In this document: one piece after another, positions 9,621-18,675 of the stretch | How the letters are laid out: each line of letters begins with the position of its first letter | How positions within the stretch are numbered: position 1 is the first letter of the stretch | NCBI GenBank assembly: GCA_003263775.1 | Contig: JYJJ01000078.1 | Span: forward strand, 1-50,670 | DNA length: 50,670 nucleotides | Reading direction: 5' to 3' | Origin: Vibrio maritimus | GTDB taxonomy: Bacteria > Pseudomonadota > Gammaproteobacteria > Enterobacterales > Vibrionaceae | Notes under the pieces: generated by a model | What the model was told of the DNA's origin: nothing | Databases searched by the model: none | The model's input: only the letters and a program-made list of their open reading frames with translations | Made by a program: the position numbers and the translations under genes

Positions 9621-10310
9621 TTAGTTAGTAACGCGAGCACGTTCAATCTCTGGTTTTTCTTGTTTTGGTTGGCGCTGCTCGATTTGCTTATCGATGAGGT
9701 TCTTAAGAGCAATCAAGAAGCCGACGCCGATAAATGCACCTGGTGGCAACAAAGCCAACAAGAACTGACTATCAAATTGGAACACTTCTATGCGAAGCGC
9801 TGCTGCCCAGTCGCCTAGGAGCAGGTCGGCACCGTCAAACAGGGTACCGTTACCAATTAACTCACGCATCGCACCAAGCACGACAAGTGCTGAGGTCATG
9901 CCCATACCCATCCACAAACCATCGAGAGCAGCAGGGCCAACCGCGTTTTTAGAGGCGAACGCTTCTGCACGGCCGATGATGATGCAGTTGGTCACGATAA
10001 GCGGGATAAAAATACCCAATGATAAGTAAAGGCCATAAGCGTAAGCGTTCATCAGTAGCTGAACACAGGTTACTAGCGCTGCAATGATCATTACGAACAC
10101 CGGGATACGCACTTCTTTTGGCACATAATCTCGAACTAAAGAGACAGTGATGTTGGAGCCAACCAGTACTAATAGCGTCGCTAGTCCCAACCCTAGGGCG
10201 TTTGTTACGGTGGATGAAACCGCAAGCAGAGGACACAGACCAAGCAGCTGTACTAAAGCTGGGTTGTTGTCCCACATGCCATTTTTAAAGAGTTCTTTTG
10301 AGGTTGTCAT
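9621..10310 (-). CDS. rnfE: Rnf electron transport complex subunit E
   Basis: RnfE is an integral membrane subunit of the ion-translocating ferredoxin:NAD+ oxidoreductase (Rsx in E. coli). The 229-residue protein opens with a conserved NGMWDNNPALVQLLGLCPLLAVS segment followed by several membrane helices, including LGIFIPLIVTNCIIIGRAEAFAS, the counterpart of a similar block in RnfA. Its ATG overlaps the rnfG stop as TAATG. The frame is intact. Confidence 0.96.
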   Translation of the reverse strand: MTTSKELFKNGMWDNNPALVQLLGLCPLLAVSSTVTNALGLGLATLLVLVGSNITVSLVRDYVPKEVRIPVFVMIIAALVTCVQLLMNAYAYGLYLSLGIFIPLIVTNCIIIGRAEAFASKNAVGPAALDGLWMGMGMTSALVVLGAMRELIGNGTLFDGADLLLGDWAAALRIEVFQFDSQFLLALLPPGAFIGVGFLIALKNLIDKQIEQRQPKQEKPEIERARVTN

Positions 10311-10939
10311 TACTCACCTCCACAGTTACGTGGCTGGTTTAAAATGGAATCGCGATTGTTGTTCACGTATTCCACGGTATTTTTGACCGCTTTTACCACT
10401 GCTCTTGGCGTGATAGTTGCGCCAGTGAACGAGTCGAACTGGCCGCCATCTTTGCGAACTGCCCACTCATTCAGGTTGTCTTCGGTCACTTGCTTGCCAG
10501 AGAAACCTAAGATCCAATCGGTAATTCTAAGGTCGATTTTATCGCCCAGTCCCGGCGTTTCTTGGTGCGCCAATACACGTGTACCTAGGATAGTACCGTC
10601 GACATCAACACCAATGATGAGCTTGATGGCACCGCTGTAACCGTCTGGTGCAATGGTTTCAATCGCCAGTGCTTTTGGCTCATTGTTGATGGTCGCAATG
10701 TAAGCTGGCTGCGCTGCTGTGGTACCAAGTGCCGGATCGCTGACCAAGGTGCAAGCGGCATACAGCTCATTGTCATGCAGCTCATGAGGGATGACCTCAT
10801 TTAGCGTCGCTTGAAGCTGTGCGCGTTCTTGGCGCAAGATCTGATCTTTAGTCAGATATTGGGTAACGGCAACGACACCGGTTGATGCACAAGCAAAGAT
10901 AGCTAGTGTTAAGCCGTTTTTTCTAATTGCATTCAACAT
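10310..10939 (-). CDS. rnfG: Rnf electron transport complex subunit G (flavoprotein)
   Basis: RnfG carries a covalently bound FMN and passes electrons within the Rnf complex. It is anchored by an N-terminal membrane helix (about residues 8-27) and has a periplasmic FMN-binding domain. The flavinylation motif is DSFTGATIT near residue 170, where the threonine of TGAT receives FMN. It has 209 residues and an intact frame. The gene lies between rnfD (4-base gap) and rnfE (1-base overlap). Confidence 0.96.
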   Translation of the reverse strand: MLNAIRKNGLTLAIFACASTGVVAVTQYLTKDQILRQERAQLQATLNEVIPHELHDNELYAACTLVSDPALGTTAAQPAYIATINNEPKALAIETIAPDGYSGAIKLIIGVDVDGTILGTRVLAHQETPGLGDKIDLRITDWILGFSGKQVTEDNLNEWAVRKDGGQFDSFTGATITPRAVVKAVKNTVEYVNNNRDSILNQPRNCGGE

Positions 10940-10943
10940 GATA

Positions 10944-11989
10944 TCAGTGCCCGTAAGTTCTTGGTTTGGTGTAATAATCGATCAGCGGTACGCACATGTT
11001 GGCAAGTAGAACGCCAAAGGCGACGCCATCAGGGAAACCGCCCCAAGTACGGATGATGAAAACCATCAAGCCAACGAAGGCTCCAAAAATCAAACGACCT
11101 TTTACTGTGGTCGATGCAGAAACGGGATCAGTCGCAATAAAGAACGCACCAAGCATAGTCGCACCTGACAACAGGTGAAGCAAAGGCGAGCCTGTTTCGC
11201 CCGGCCAAATCATTGCAAAGAAGCCGCTGACAATAGTCAGCGACACTAACATTGCAACAGGGATATGCCATTGGATAATACGCAGTTTAAGTAGAGCTAA
11301 ACCGCCCACTAGGTAAGCTAGGTTTACCCATTCCCAACCAATGCCAGCTAGGCTGCCAAAGATTGGCTGGCTTAGCACTTCACCCATAGTGTTGCCATTG
11401 CTGATGCCTGTTTTGAAAGCATCAAGAGGCGTGGCCATAGTGATACCATCAATACCCGTTCGGATTTGTTGTAGTGAGTAGCCATCCATATCAAAACCGC
11501 CGAAAATCAGCGAGAAAGCGTCGGCAAAACCAACGGGTTCGTTTGAGATAGAGATTGGCGTGATCCAGCTTGTCATCTCTACAGGGAAAGAGATAAGTAA
11601 CACAACATAGGCCACCATTGCTGGGTTAAATGGATTCTGACCCAGACCACCATAAAGATGTTTCGCGATGACGATAGCGAATAGTAGACCAATGACTACT
11701 ACCCACCATGGAGACAATGGTGGGATGGCAATAGCAAGAAGCCACGCGGTAACCAAAGCACTGTAATCACGAAGTGCCATCGCAGGGGAGCGTTTACGAA
11801 GCAGCATGACCGCAGCTTCAAGTCCCAGTCCGACAATAATAGCCAGCGCCAGCTGGATAATAGTGCCCCAACCAAAGAAATAGGTTTGAGCGACAAGGCT
11901 GGCAATGCACACAGCGCCACGCCTTTCATTAGGTCTGGCGTACGTTTGCGGCTATGAGCATGTGGAGAGCTAGCAATAAAGAACGACAC
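10944..11989 (-). CDS. rnfD: Rnf electron transport complex subunit D (frameshifted)
   Basis: RnfD is the large membrane subunit with a covalent FMN. The motif LLSGATMLGAFFIATDP near the C-terminal third is the flavinylation site (threonine of SGAT). Many hydrophobic segments are visible. It starts with GTG at 11989, which overlaps the rnfC TAG stop as TAGTG. The frame breaks near 11897 after ALCALP; one missing base rejoins it to LVAQTYFFGWGTIIQ, giving about 348 residues, the family length. Confidence 0.94.
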
Positions 11990-14525
11990 TAGTTGTTCTC
12001 CTTATCTTGTTCTTGTTGGCGTTTTCTGGCTTTCGCGCGAGCAATTGCGGCAGCGACAGCGGCCTTTTTCGGATCGTCCGATTCCGAAGTTGTCGTCTCG
12101 GTCGCCACGTCTTTAGGTTGTTCAGCTTGTGCTGATTCTGCTTTTTCAGGTTCAGTTTGAGCCGCTTGCTTGCGAGCTTTAGCACGTGCAACCGCCGCAG
12201 CCACTGCTGCTTTCTTCGGATCATCTGCTTCCGCCGCTGGCGTTTCGCTTTTCGCTTCTTCTGGCTCAACCTGAGCAGCTTGTTTACGAGCTTTCGCGCG
12301 TGCAATAGCAGCAGCTACTGCAGCTTTCTTAGGATCATCTGTTTCAGACGCTGGCGTTTCGCTTTTCGCTTCTTCTGGCTCAACCTGAGCGGCTTGCTTA
12401 CGAGCTTTAGCGCGCGCGATAGCAGCAGCGACTGCAGCTTTCTTAGGATCGTCTGCCTCAGACGCTGGCGCTTCGTCTTTCGCTTCTTCTGGCTCAGCTT
12501 TACCGGCTTGTTTGCGAGCTTTGGCACGAGCAATTGCAGCAGCGACTGCTGCCTTTTTCGGATCGTCTGACTCAGAAGTTGGTGTTTCGCTTTCTGCTTC
12601 TGACGGATGAGTTTGAGCCGCTTGTTTGCGTGCTTTCGCACGGGCAATCGCAGCGGCTACTGCATCTTTTTTCGCTTCTTGGCTGTCTGAATCAGAAGGA
12701 GCATTTTGTTGCTGCTGTGCGGCTTTCTTGGCTTTAGCACGCGCTAAAGCTGCAGCAATCGCGGCTTTTTTCGGATCGACATCTGCGCTGGTTTCAGCAG
12801 TTGCGTCTTCTGGCGCTGACGCTTTCTCTGCTTTACGCTCTCTGGCTTGACGCTTGCGCTCTTCGCGCAGTTTAGCCATTTCTGAATTGTCTGGTTCTGC
12901 TTGGCCTTGCTTAGCCGCTTCCGCCTGCTTAGCTTTAGCGCGTGCAATTGCAGCAGCGACCGCTGGTTTCACTTCACTAGTGGTTTCAGCTTTGGCTTTC
13001 TGCGCTTTGACGCGCTCAATTGCAGCAGCGATAGCGTCGTCGCCACCAGACTTACTCATCTGCTTGCGGCGATCATCAGCGGCTTTCTTGAATCGATTTT
13101 CGCGTTCCGCTTTGTCACGCTCCATGCGTGCTTTTTTCTCTTCAAAACGGATTTTAGCGCGTTCAGCTGCATCGGCATCTTGCTTACGAGTGCGGATTTC
13201 GGCTTTAGCCTGACGATAGTATTGAACAAGCGGGATTTCGCTTGGACAAACAAACGCACACGCACCGCATTCGATACAGTCTTTAAGATTCAGCTCTTCG
13301 CATTTGTCGTATTCTTGCGATTTTGCGTACCACTGCAATTGCTGTGGAAGCAAAGATGCTGGGCAGGCTTCGGCGCACTGACTACAACGAATACAGGCGA
13401 TCTCATGGGAGCGCGGATCAATCTCGCGGAACGTTGGAGCCAAAATGCAGTTCGCCGTTTTGGTGATAGGCACGTTGGCATGTGGAAGGGTAAAGCCCAT
13501 CATTGGACCACCCATGATAAGGCGCTGTGACTTCTTATCTGCTTTGTAACCAAACTCATCAAGCAGCGCTTGTACTGGCGTACCAACGCGCGCCCAGACG
13601 TTACGTGGCTGTTTGAAGGTTTTACCAGTGAGTGTGACAACACGCTCAATCAGCGGCTCACCTTGGCAAACGGCACGCTTAATGGCGAACGCGAACCAAT
13701 ATTTTGTACCATGAGGCCAATATCAGCAGGAATACCACCGACTGGCACTTCAAGATTGGTCAAGATCTTGATGAGCTGCTTCTCACCGCCTGATGGATAC
13801 TTAGTTGGGATCACACGGATCACAATATCTTCGCTCGCAGCGGCTTTCTCTAATGCTTTTATAGCTTCGGGCTTGTTATCTTCAATACCGATGATGGTCA
13901 GCTTTGGCTTAAGCATGTGCTTGAGGATGTTGATACCTTCAATCACTTCATCGGCGCAATCTTGCATTAAGCGATCGTCAGCCGTGATGTAGGGCTCACA
14001 CTCAGCAGCGTTAAGGATTAAGATTTCAGTGCGCTGAAGACCAGATTGGATTTTCTTCGCGGTTGGGAAGCCTGCACCGCCCATACCGGAGATACCACCA
14101 CGTCGAATGGTCTCGATGAGCGCGTCTGGCTCAAGTGCACGGTAGTCTTCAACCGGAGAAAGTTCAGTCCAGGTGTCTTCACCATCCGCTTCAATCACAA
14201 TGCACAAATCACTCAAACCCGATGGGTGAGCAATTGTGCGCGGTTCTATCGCTTTGATGGTACCAGACGTTGGCGCATGAACAGGCAACATGAAGGCCGC
14301 GTTGACTTGGCTCAGTGGCTGACCTTTAAGTACTTTGTCGCCAACATTAACCAATAGGTCGCCTGGCTTACCAATGTGCTGTTTTAGAGGAATAACCAGT
14401 TCGCTCGGTACAGCAGCACGCACGATCTCATTGCGGTTAGACTGTGTTTTGTTTTCTTGCGGGTGCACGCCGCCAGGGAAGTCCCAAAGGGAGCCTGATT
14501 TAATTTGTTCGATGAGTGATAACAT
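11989..14525 (-). CDS. rnfC: Rnf electron transport complex subunit C with long repeat tail (frameshifted)
   Basis: RnfC is the peripheral subunit with NADH/FMN- and iron-sulfur-binding regions. The N-terminal part contains GGISGMGGAGFPTAKKI and NAAECEPYITADDRL, both typical of the NuoF-like fold. Two ferredoxin motifs follow (CIRCSQCAEACP and CIECGACAFVCP). The C-terminal half, from about 12990 to the end, is an alanine/lysine-rich tail of repeated DDPKKAAVAAAIARAKARKQAA units. The frame breaks near 13693; one missing base after NIG restores AFAIKRAVCQGEP. The total is about 845 residues, with a good AGGGAG site before the ATG at 14525. It lies 8 bases after rnfB. Confidence 0.94.
12000..12660 (-). 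repeat. Tandem 114-bp coding repeats in the rnfC tail
   Basis: The sequence repeats with a 114-base (38-residue) period, most clearly from about 12158 to 12500, where successive copies of the same segment begin near 12158, 12272, 12386 and 12500. Each unit encodes a basic Ala-rich helix (KKAAVAAAIARAKARKQA) followed by an acidic linker (PEEAKSETPASE). Less regular copies flank it, including one at about 12720-12770. Confidence 0.9.
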
Positions 14526-14533
14526 AATGCTCC

Positions 14534-15115
14534 CTACTTACCGTTTAGTTCTGTCGTTGGTTCGGTAATGTTGACGACAGGGATAGCATCCATTTGCCAT
14601 TTCCATGTATCCGCGGTGGTTTCTACCGGGATCATTTCAATACAATCAGTCGGACACGGCGCAACGCAAAGGTCACAGCCGGTACACTCATCCTTGATAA
14701 CCGTGTGCAGTGCTTTAGTGCCACCGACAATGGCGTCTACAGGGCACGCTTGAATACATTTAGTGCAGCCAATGCACATGTCTTCGTGGATAAAGGCGAC
14801 TTTTTTAATCGATTTTTCGGCGTCGTGCGCCGAGTCTTCGACTTCGACACCCATTAAGTCTGCAAGCTTTTCAATTGTTGGTTGGCCACCCGGAGGGCAT
14901 TTGTTGATCGCATCGCCGTTAGCAATCGCTTCAGCGTAAGGGCGACAACCTGGATAACCGCACTGGCCACACTGAGTTTGCGGCAGAATACTATCGATTT
15001 GATCGACAATAGGGTCTGCTTCAACTTTGAATTTGATAGAAGCAAAGCCTAGAACGGCGCCAAACAGACCCGCTAGGATAACAACAGCAACGATGGCAAT
15101 AAGGATGGTACTCAT
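14534..15115 (-). CDS. rnfB: Rnf electron transport complex subunit B (ferredoxin-like)
   Basis: RnfB takes electrons from ferredoxin. It has an N-terminal membrane helix, then the Fe-S domain motif CGQCGYPGCRPYAEAI, and two 4Fe-4S motifs (CIGCTKCIQACP and CTGCDLCVAPCP). The 193-residue length and intact frame fit the family. Its ATG overlaps the rnfA stop codon by one base (TAATG), so the two are translationally coupled. Confidence 0.97.
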   Translation of the reverse strand: MSTILIAIVAVVILAGLFGAVLGFASIKFKVEADPIVDQIDSILPQTQCGQCGYPGCRPYAEAIANGDAINKCPPGGQPTIEKLADLMGVEVEDSAHDAEKSIKKVAFIHEDMCIGCTKCIQACPVDAIVGGTKALHTVIKDECTGCDLCVAPCPTDCIEMIPVETTADTWKWQMDAIPVVNITEPTTELNGK

Positions 15116-15695
15116 TATAGTTTCACCAATCCTGTAAAGCCCATGAACGCAAGCGACATCAGCCCTGCGGTAATCATTGCGATAGAGGCACCTTTGAATG
15201 GCGCTGGTACATCGGCGGCTGCAATACGCTCACGCATTGAGGCAAATAGAATCAGTACCAAAGAGAAGCCAACGGCAGCGCCGAATCCATAGATGATAGA
15301 TTCGATGAAATTGTGGTTTTCATTGATGTTTAGTAGGGCGACACCTAGCACGGCACAGTTGGTCGTGATCAACGGTAAGAAAATACCGAGTAGCTGTATA
15401 GGGTTGGGCTGGTTTTGTGTACCACCATCTCCGTGAACTGCACCACCACCGCGATAACGAGGATAAAACTCATCGTTCGCAGGTATTGGATACCCAGAGG
15501 TACAAGTACATAAGTTTCTACAAGGTAGGCGCACACCGAGGCTAAAGTCAGTACGAATGTTGTCGCAAGACCCATGCCGATGGCCGTCTCGAGTTTTTTA
15601 GATACGCCCATAAATGGACATAACCCAAGGAATTTAACCAGTACGAAATTGTTGACGAGTACTGTGCCCACCAACAACAAAAGATATTCGGTCAT
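15115..15695 (-). CDS. rnfA: Rnf electron transport complex subunit A (frameshifted)
   Basis: RnfA is a six-helix integral membrane subunit and the first gene of the rnf operon. I chose the ATG at 15695, giving MTEYLLLLVGTVLVNNFVLV, the usual RnfA start. The block LLGIFLPLITTNCAVLGVALLNI is conserved and mirrors RnfE. The frame breaks near 15395, where one base is missing between TLY and QLLGIF; restoring it gives 193 residues. A good promoter lies just upstream. Confidence 0.95.
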
Positions 15696-15726
15696 AATAA
15701 AAAGTGTAAAGAGCTCCGATCCCGAT

Positions 15727-15755
15727 ATTATCCAGTTTTGAGCGGTGAATAACAA
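15727..15755 (-). promoter_or_regulatory. Predicted sigma-70 promoter of the rnf operon
   Basis: On the minus strand TTGTTA (15755-15750), a 17-base spacer, and GATAAT (15732-15727), about 32 bases upstream of the rnfA start. Confidence 0.55.
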
Positions 15756-15895
15756 CCTGTGAAATCTATGGTTTTGCTCGTTTGTACGAAAAGTATAGGC
15801 ATTCGGGCTAAAAACAAAAAAAGACGTAAAGAATTGGGTGAGAGGGAGCAGACAAAAAAGCTGTCAGTTGAGAGGAGTTTGTGAGCCGCAGATAC

Positions 15896-15926
15896 GAAAA
15901 AGCCGCGTCTTACGACACGGCTTTTT
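15896..15926 (-). terminator. Terminator downstream of tRNA-Asn
   Basis: AAAAAGCCG...CGGCTTTTT stem with one internal mismatch and a TTAC loop (15911 region). It lies 9 bases beyond the tRNA 3' end and is flanked by A and T runs on both sides. Confidence 0.88.
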
Positions 15927-15934
15927 CTGGAATT

Positions 15935-16010
15935 TGGCTCCCCCTGCGGGACTCGAACCTGCGACATACGGATTAACAGTCCGCCGTTCTACCAACTGAA
16001 CTAAGGGGGA
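15935..16010 (-). tRNA. tRNA-Asn (anticodon GTT)
   Basis: A complete 76-base tRNA on the minus strand. The acceptor is TCCCCCT/AGGGGGA, the anticodon arm is GGACTGTTAATCC, the T arm is GGTTCGAGTCC, and CCA is encoded (15937-15935). All stems pair. Confidence 0.97.
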
Positions 16011-16029
16011 ATTGCTTTAAGCGGGGCGA

Positions 16030-16058
16030 ATCTTAGCTACCCTAGATGTGTGAGTCAA
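16030..16058 (-). promoter_or_regulatory. Promoter of tRNA-Asn
   Basis: On the minus strand TTGACT (16058-16053), a 17-base spacer, TAAGAT (16035-16030), then a GC-rich discriminator (TCGCCCCGC), typical of stringently controlled stable-RNA promoters. Confidence 0.75.
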
Positions 16059-16144
16059 TGGTTTTTTTGAAAAATTACTGCAAAAAAAACTTCAAAAAAC
16101 GCTTTACTTTCCTGAGAGCCTTATCGCTCATAAGGTTGTTTTAC

Positions 16145-16232
16145 TTATCCACCAAAATTGTGGATAAATGTGTTAATTGTGCGGTAGAGAATGTTGAATT
16201 GAGTAATTACTCATTTGATGGGGTGTGAATAA
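16145..16232. promoter_or_regulatory. Cluster of three DnaA-box-like sites upstream of uvrB
   Basis: TTATCCACC (16145-16153, plus strand, 8 of 9 to the box TTATNCACA), TTATCCACA on the minus strand (16167-16159, perfect) and TTATTCACA on the minus strand (16232-16224, perfect). The first two face each other and also form an inverted repeat. A 14-base palindrome TGAGTAATTACTCA lies between the sites at 16200-16213. Confidence 0.65.
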
Positions 16233-16498
16233 CTGAATGATTTGTCAATTATATGTTTGAAATATAATGATTTTTTTAAAGTTAGCATTGGGCGTGTCAA
16301 AAATGAGAATATTGTTATTAACAGCTAAGCTAGGATTGATTGGGGAAAAACCGTGGATGGTTTGAAACGCTTGGTGTAGACGTGGGTTTTGCTTGGGTGC
16401 ACACAATAGCAAATTGCGCGTATAAAGGCGAGCTTTAGGTTGCAAATTGATAGCGCTAGCGCTCAAATAGTAGGGTTGCAGATAAGGGACACAAATAG
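16233..16498 (+). other. uvrB upstream region
   Basis: TTGTCA (16242-16247) with TATAAT (16263-16268) is a promoter candidate with a short 15-base spacer. TGCACA (16398-16403) with TATAAA (16421-16426), 17 bases apart, is another. I found no canonical LexA box (CTGT-N8-ACAG), although uvrB is SOS-controlled in E. coli. GATAAGGGAC before the ATG supplies the ribosome binding site. Confidence 0.4.
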
Positions 16499-18529
16499 AT
16501 GGCAAAACACTTTGAATTGGTTTCTGATTACAAACCGTCAGGAGACCAACCTACCGCAATTGCGCAGTTAGTCGATGGCTTGGACTCAGGTCTCGCCCAC
16601 CAAACGTTGCTCGGGGTAACCGGATCCGGTAAAACCTTCACGTTAGCAAACGTCATTGCCCAAGCGCAAAGACCCGCTATTTTACTGGCACCAAACAAAA
16701 CCCTCGCCGCACAGCTTTATGGTGAGATGAAAGCCTTCTTCCCAAATAATGCGGTTGAGTACTTTGTTTCTTACTATGACTACTATCAGCCAGAGGCGTA
16801 TGTACCGACCACTGACACGTTTATTGAAAAAGACGCGTCAGTGAACGCTCACATCGAGCAAATGCGTTTGTCGGCGACCAAAGCACTGCTTGAGCGCAAA
16901 GATGCGATTATCGTCGCGTCAGTGTCTGCCATTTATGGTCTAGGCGATCCCGACTCATACTTGAAGATGATGCTTCACGTGACTCGCGGTGCGGTGATCG
17001 ACCAGCGTGATATCTTACTTCGACTTGCGGAGCTTCAATACTCTCGCAACGATGTTGCGTTTGAACGTGGCCAATTTCGCGTGCGTGGTGAAGTTATCGA
17101 TATCTTCCCCGCAGAATCTGATCAAGAAGCGGTACGCCTTGAAATGTTCGATGACGAGATTGATTGCATTAGTCTTTTCGACCCGCTGACGGGTGTGATT
17201 ACCCAGCGCGATATCGCGCGCTACACCATCTATCCGAAAACCCACTATGTAACGCCACGAGAACGCATTCTAGATGCGATCGAAGAGATCAAAAAAGAGC
17301 TCACCAGTCGTGCAACTTATCTAAAAGAAAACAATAAGTTACTTGAAGAGCAACGTATCTCTCAGCGTACGCAATTTGATATTGAGATGATGAACGAGCT
17401 TGGCTTTTGTTCAGGCATCGAGAACTACTCTCGTTACTTGAGTGGTCGTAAAGAGGGTGAGCCGCCTCCGACACTATTCGATTACTTGCCAGCAGACGGG
17501 TTGCTCATTATTGATGAGTCACACGTGACCGTGCCACAAATTGGCGCCATGTACAAAGGTGACCGCTCTCGAAAAGAGACTCTCGTGGAGTTCGGTTTCC
17601 GTTTACCTTCGGCGTTGGATAATCGTCCGATGAAATTTGAAGAATTTGAGATGATTTCGCCACAAACTATCTTTGTTTCGGCGACACCAAGTGCTTATGA
17701 GCTCGAGAAGTCGAATGGTGATGTCGCCGACCAAGTAGTACGTCCGACAGGTCTCTTGGATCCAGAGATTGAGGTACGTCCTGTTGCGACTCAAGTGGAT
17801 GATTTGCTCTCCGAAGCTAAAGCTCGCGCAGCAATTGATGAGCGTGTGCTGGTGACAACTCTTACTAAACGCATGGCTGAGGATCTGACGGAATACCTCA
17901 ATGAGCACGGTGTTAAAGTGCGCTATCTACACTCAGATATCGATACCGTTGAACGTACTGAAATCATTCGTGATTTACGTTTAGGTGAGTTTGATGTGCT
18001 GGTGGGGATTAACTTGCTTCGAGAGGGTTTGGATATGCCAGAGGTGTCGCTGGTGGCGATCCTTGATGCTGATAAGGAAGGTTTCCTGCGCTCAGAACGC
18101 TCTTTGATTCAGACCATAGGCCGTGCCGCACGTAATATCAAAGGTAAGGCGATTCTTTATGGCGACCGTATCACTAAGTCGATGCAAAAAGCCATCGACG
18201 AAACCTCTCGTCGCCGTGAAAAGCAGCATGCTTACAATGAAAAAATGGGGCTGGTACCTACTGCGCTTAAACGCAACATCAAAGACATCATGGAAATTGG
18301 TGGAGTGGTTAAAGGTGGTAAGCCGAAGAAAGGCAAACAGGTACCGCTTTCCAAGGTCGCCGAGCCTTCTCAAGCTTATGTGGCGCTATCCTCACAAGAT
18401 CTCGAAAAACAAATTCTCAAGCTCGAAGGGGAAATGTATCAGCATGCTCAGAACTTAGAATTTGAACTAGCTGCAGAAAAACGTGATGAAATAGAAAAAC
18501 TTAGACAACACTTCATCGCTAACAGTTAA
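16499..18529 (+). CDS. uvrB: Excinuclease ABC subunit B
   Basis: UvrB is the damage-verification helicase of nucleotide excision repair and works with UvrA and UvrC. The 676-residue protein has the Walker A motif GVTGSGKTFT at about residues 39-48, the beta-hairpin segment YYDYYQPEAYVP, the DESH Walker B box (LLIIDESHVTVPQIG), helicase motif VI (QTIGRAARN), and the C-terminal UVR domain ending in EKRDEIEKLRQHF. The frame is intact over 2 kb. It lies directly upstream of luxO, the usual vibrio arrangement. Confidence 0.98.
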   Translation: MAKHFELVSDYKPSGDQPTAIAQLVDGLDSGLAHQTLLGVTGSGKTFTLANVIAQAQRPAILLAPNKTLAAQLYGEMKAFFPNNAVEYFVSYYDYYQPEAYVPTTDTFIEKDASVNAHIEQMRLSATKALLERKDAIIVASVSAIYGLGDPDSYLKMMLHVTRGAVIDQRDILLRLAELQYSRNDVAFERGQFRVRGEVIDIFPAESDQEAVRLEMFDDEIDCISLFDPLTGVITQRDIARYTIYPKTHYVTPRERILDAIEEIKKELTSRATYLKENNKLLEEQRISQRTQFDIEMMNELGFCSGIENYSRYLSGRKEGEPPPTLFDYLPADGLLIIDESHVTVPQIGAMYKGDRSRKETLVEFGFRLPSALDNRPMKFEEFEMISPQTIFVSATPSAYELEKSNGDVADQVVRPTGLLDPEIEVRPVATQVDDLLSEAKARAAIDERVLVTTLTKRMAEDLTEYLNEHGVKVRYLHSDIDTVERTEIIRDLRLGEFDVLVGINLLREGLDMPEVSLVAILDADKEGFLRSERSLIQTIGRAARNIKGKAILYGDRITKSMQKAIDETSRRREKQHAYNEKMGLVPTALKRNIKDIMEIGGVVKGGKPKKGKQVPLSKVAEPSQAYVALSSQDLEKQILKLEGEMYQHAQNLEFELAAEKRDEIEKLRQHFIANS

Positions 18530-18530
18530 C

Positions 18531-18566
18531 AAGCTTTGAGCAGTCTGGTAGGCTGCTCAAGCTTTA
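18531..18566 (+). terminator. Hairpin downstream of uvrB, possible weak terminator
   Basis: AAGCTTTGAGCAG pairs with CTGCTCAAGCTT with one bulged base. There is no proper T run after it, so termination is uncertain. Confidence 0.4.
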
Positions 18567-18602
18567 AGCAGTAAAATAAAAATGGTTTTTCTTAGTCAAT
18601 AA

Positions 18603-18628
18603 TTGCAAAATGCGAATATGCTTATAGA
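18603..18628 (+). promoter_or_regulatory. Putative LuxO box in the luxO promoter
   Basis: TTGCA-AAA-TGCGA at 18603-18615 matches 9 of 10 positions of the LuxO recognition motif TTGCA-N3-TGCAA known from qrr and luxO promoters of Vibrio. TATAGA (18623-18628) is a likely -10, so the site would overlap the -35 area and suits autorepression. Confidence 0.6.
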
Positions 18629-18654
18629 GTAACCAAATAAAGCAAACATAATAA

Positions 18655-18670
18655 AACAACAGTTAGCTAG
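18655..18670 (+). promoter_or_regulatory. Putative Qrr sRNA pairing site in the luxO leader
   Basis: AACAACAGTTAGCTAG lies just before and into the ribosome binding site (AGGAT). It is complementary to the conserved Qrr core as I recall it (CUAGCCAACUGACGUUGUU): GCUAG, CAGUU and AACAA can pair, with one mismatch and a short bulge. Qrr repression of luxO mRNA is established in V. harveyi. Confidence 0.5.
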
Positions 18671-18675
18671 GATTT

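Noticed and set aside
12157..13530. Long plus-strand reading frames opposite rnfC (up to 209 codons)
   Set aside because: They are antisense to the GC-rich repeat tail and ferredoxin region, have repetitive Cys/Phe/Ser-rich translations and no start signals.
16046..16228. 60-codon frame upstream of uvrB
   Set aside because: AT-rich chance frame across the DnaA boxes with a poor start.
16233..16498. LexA box before uvrB
   Set aside because: I scanned for CTG-N10-CAG type sites and found no acceptable match.
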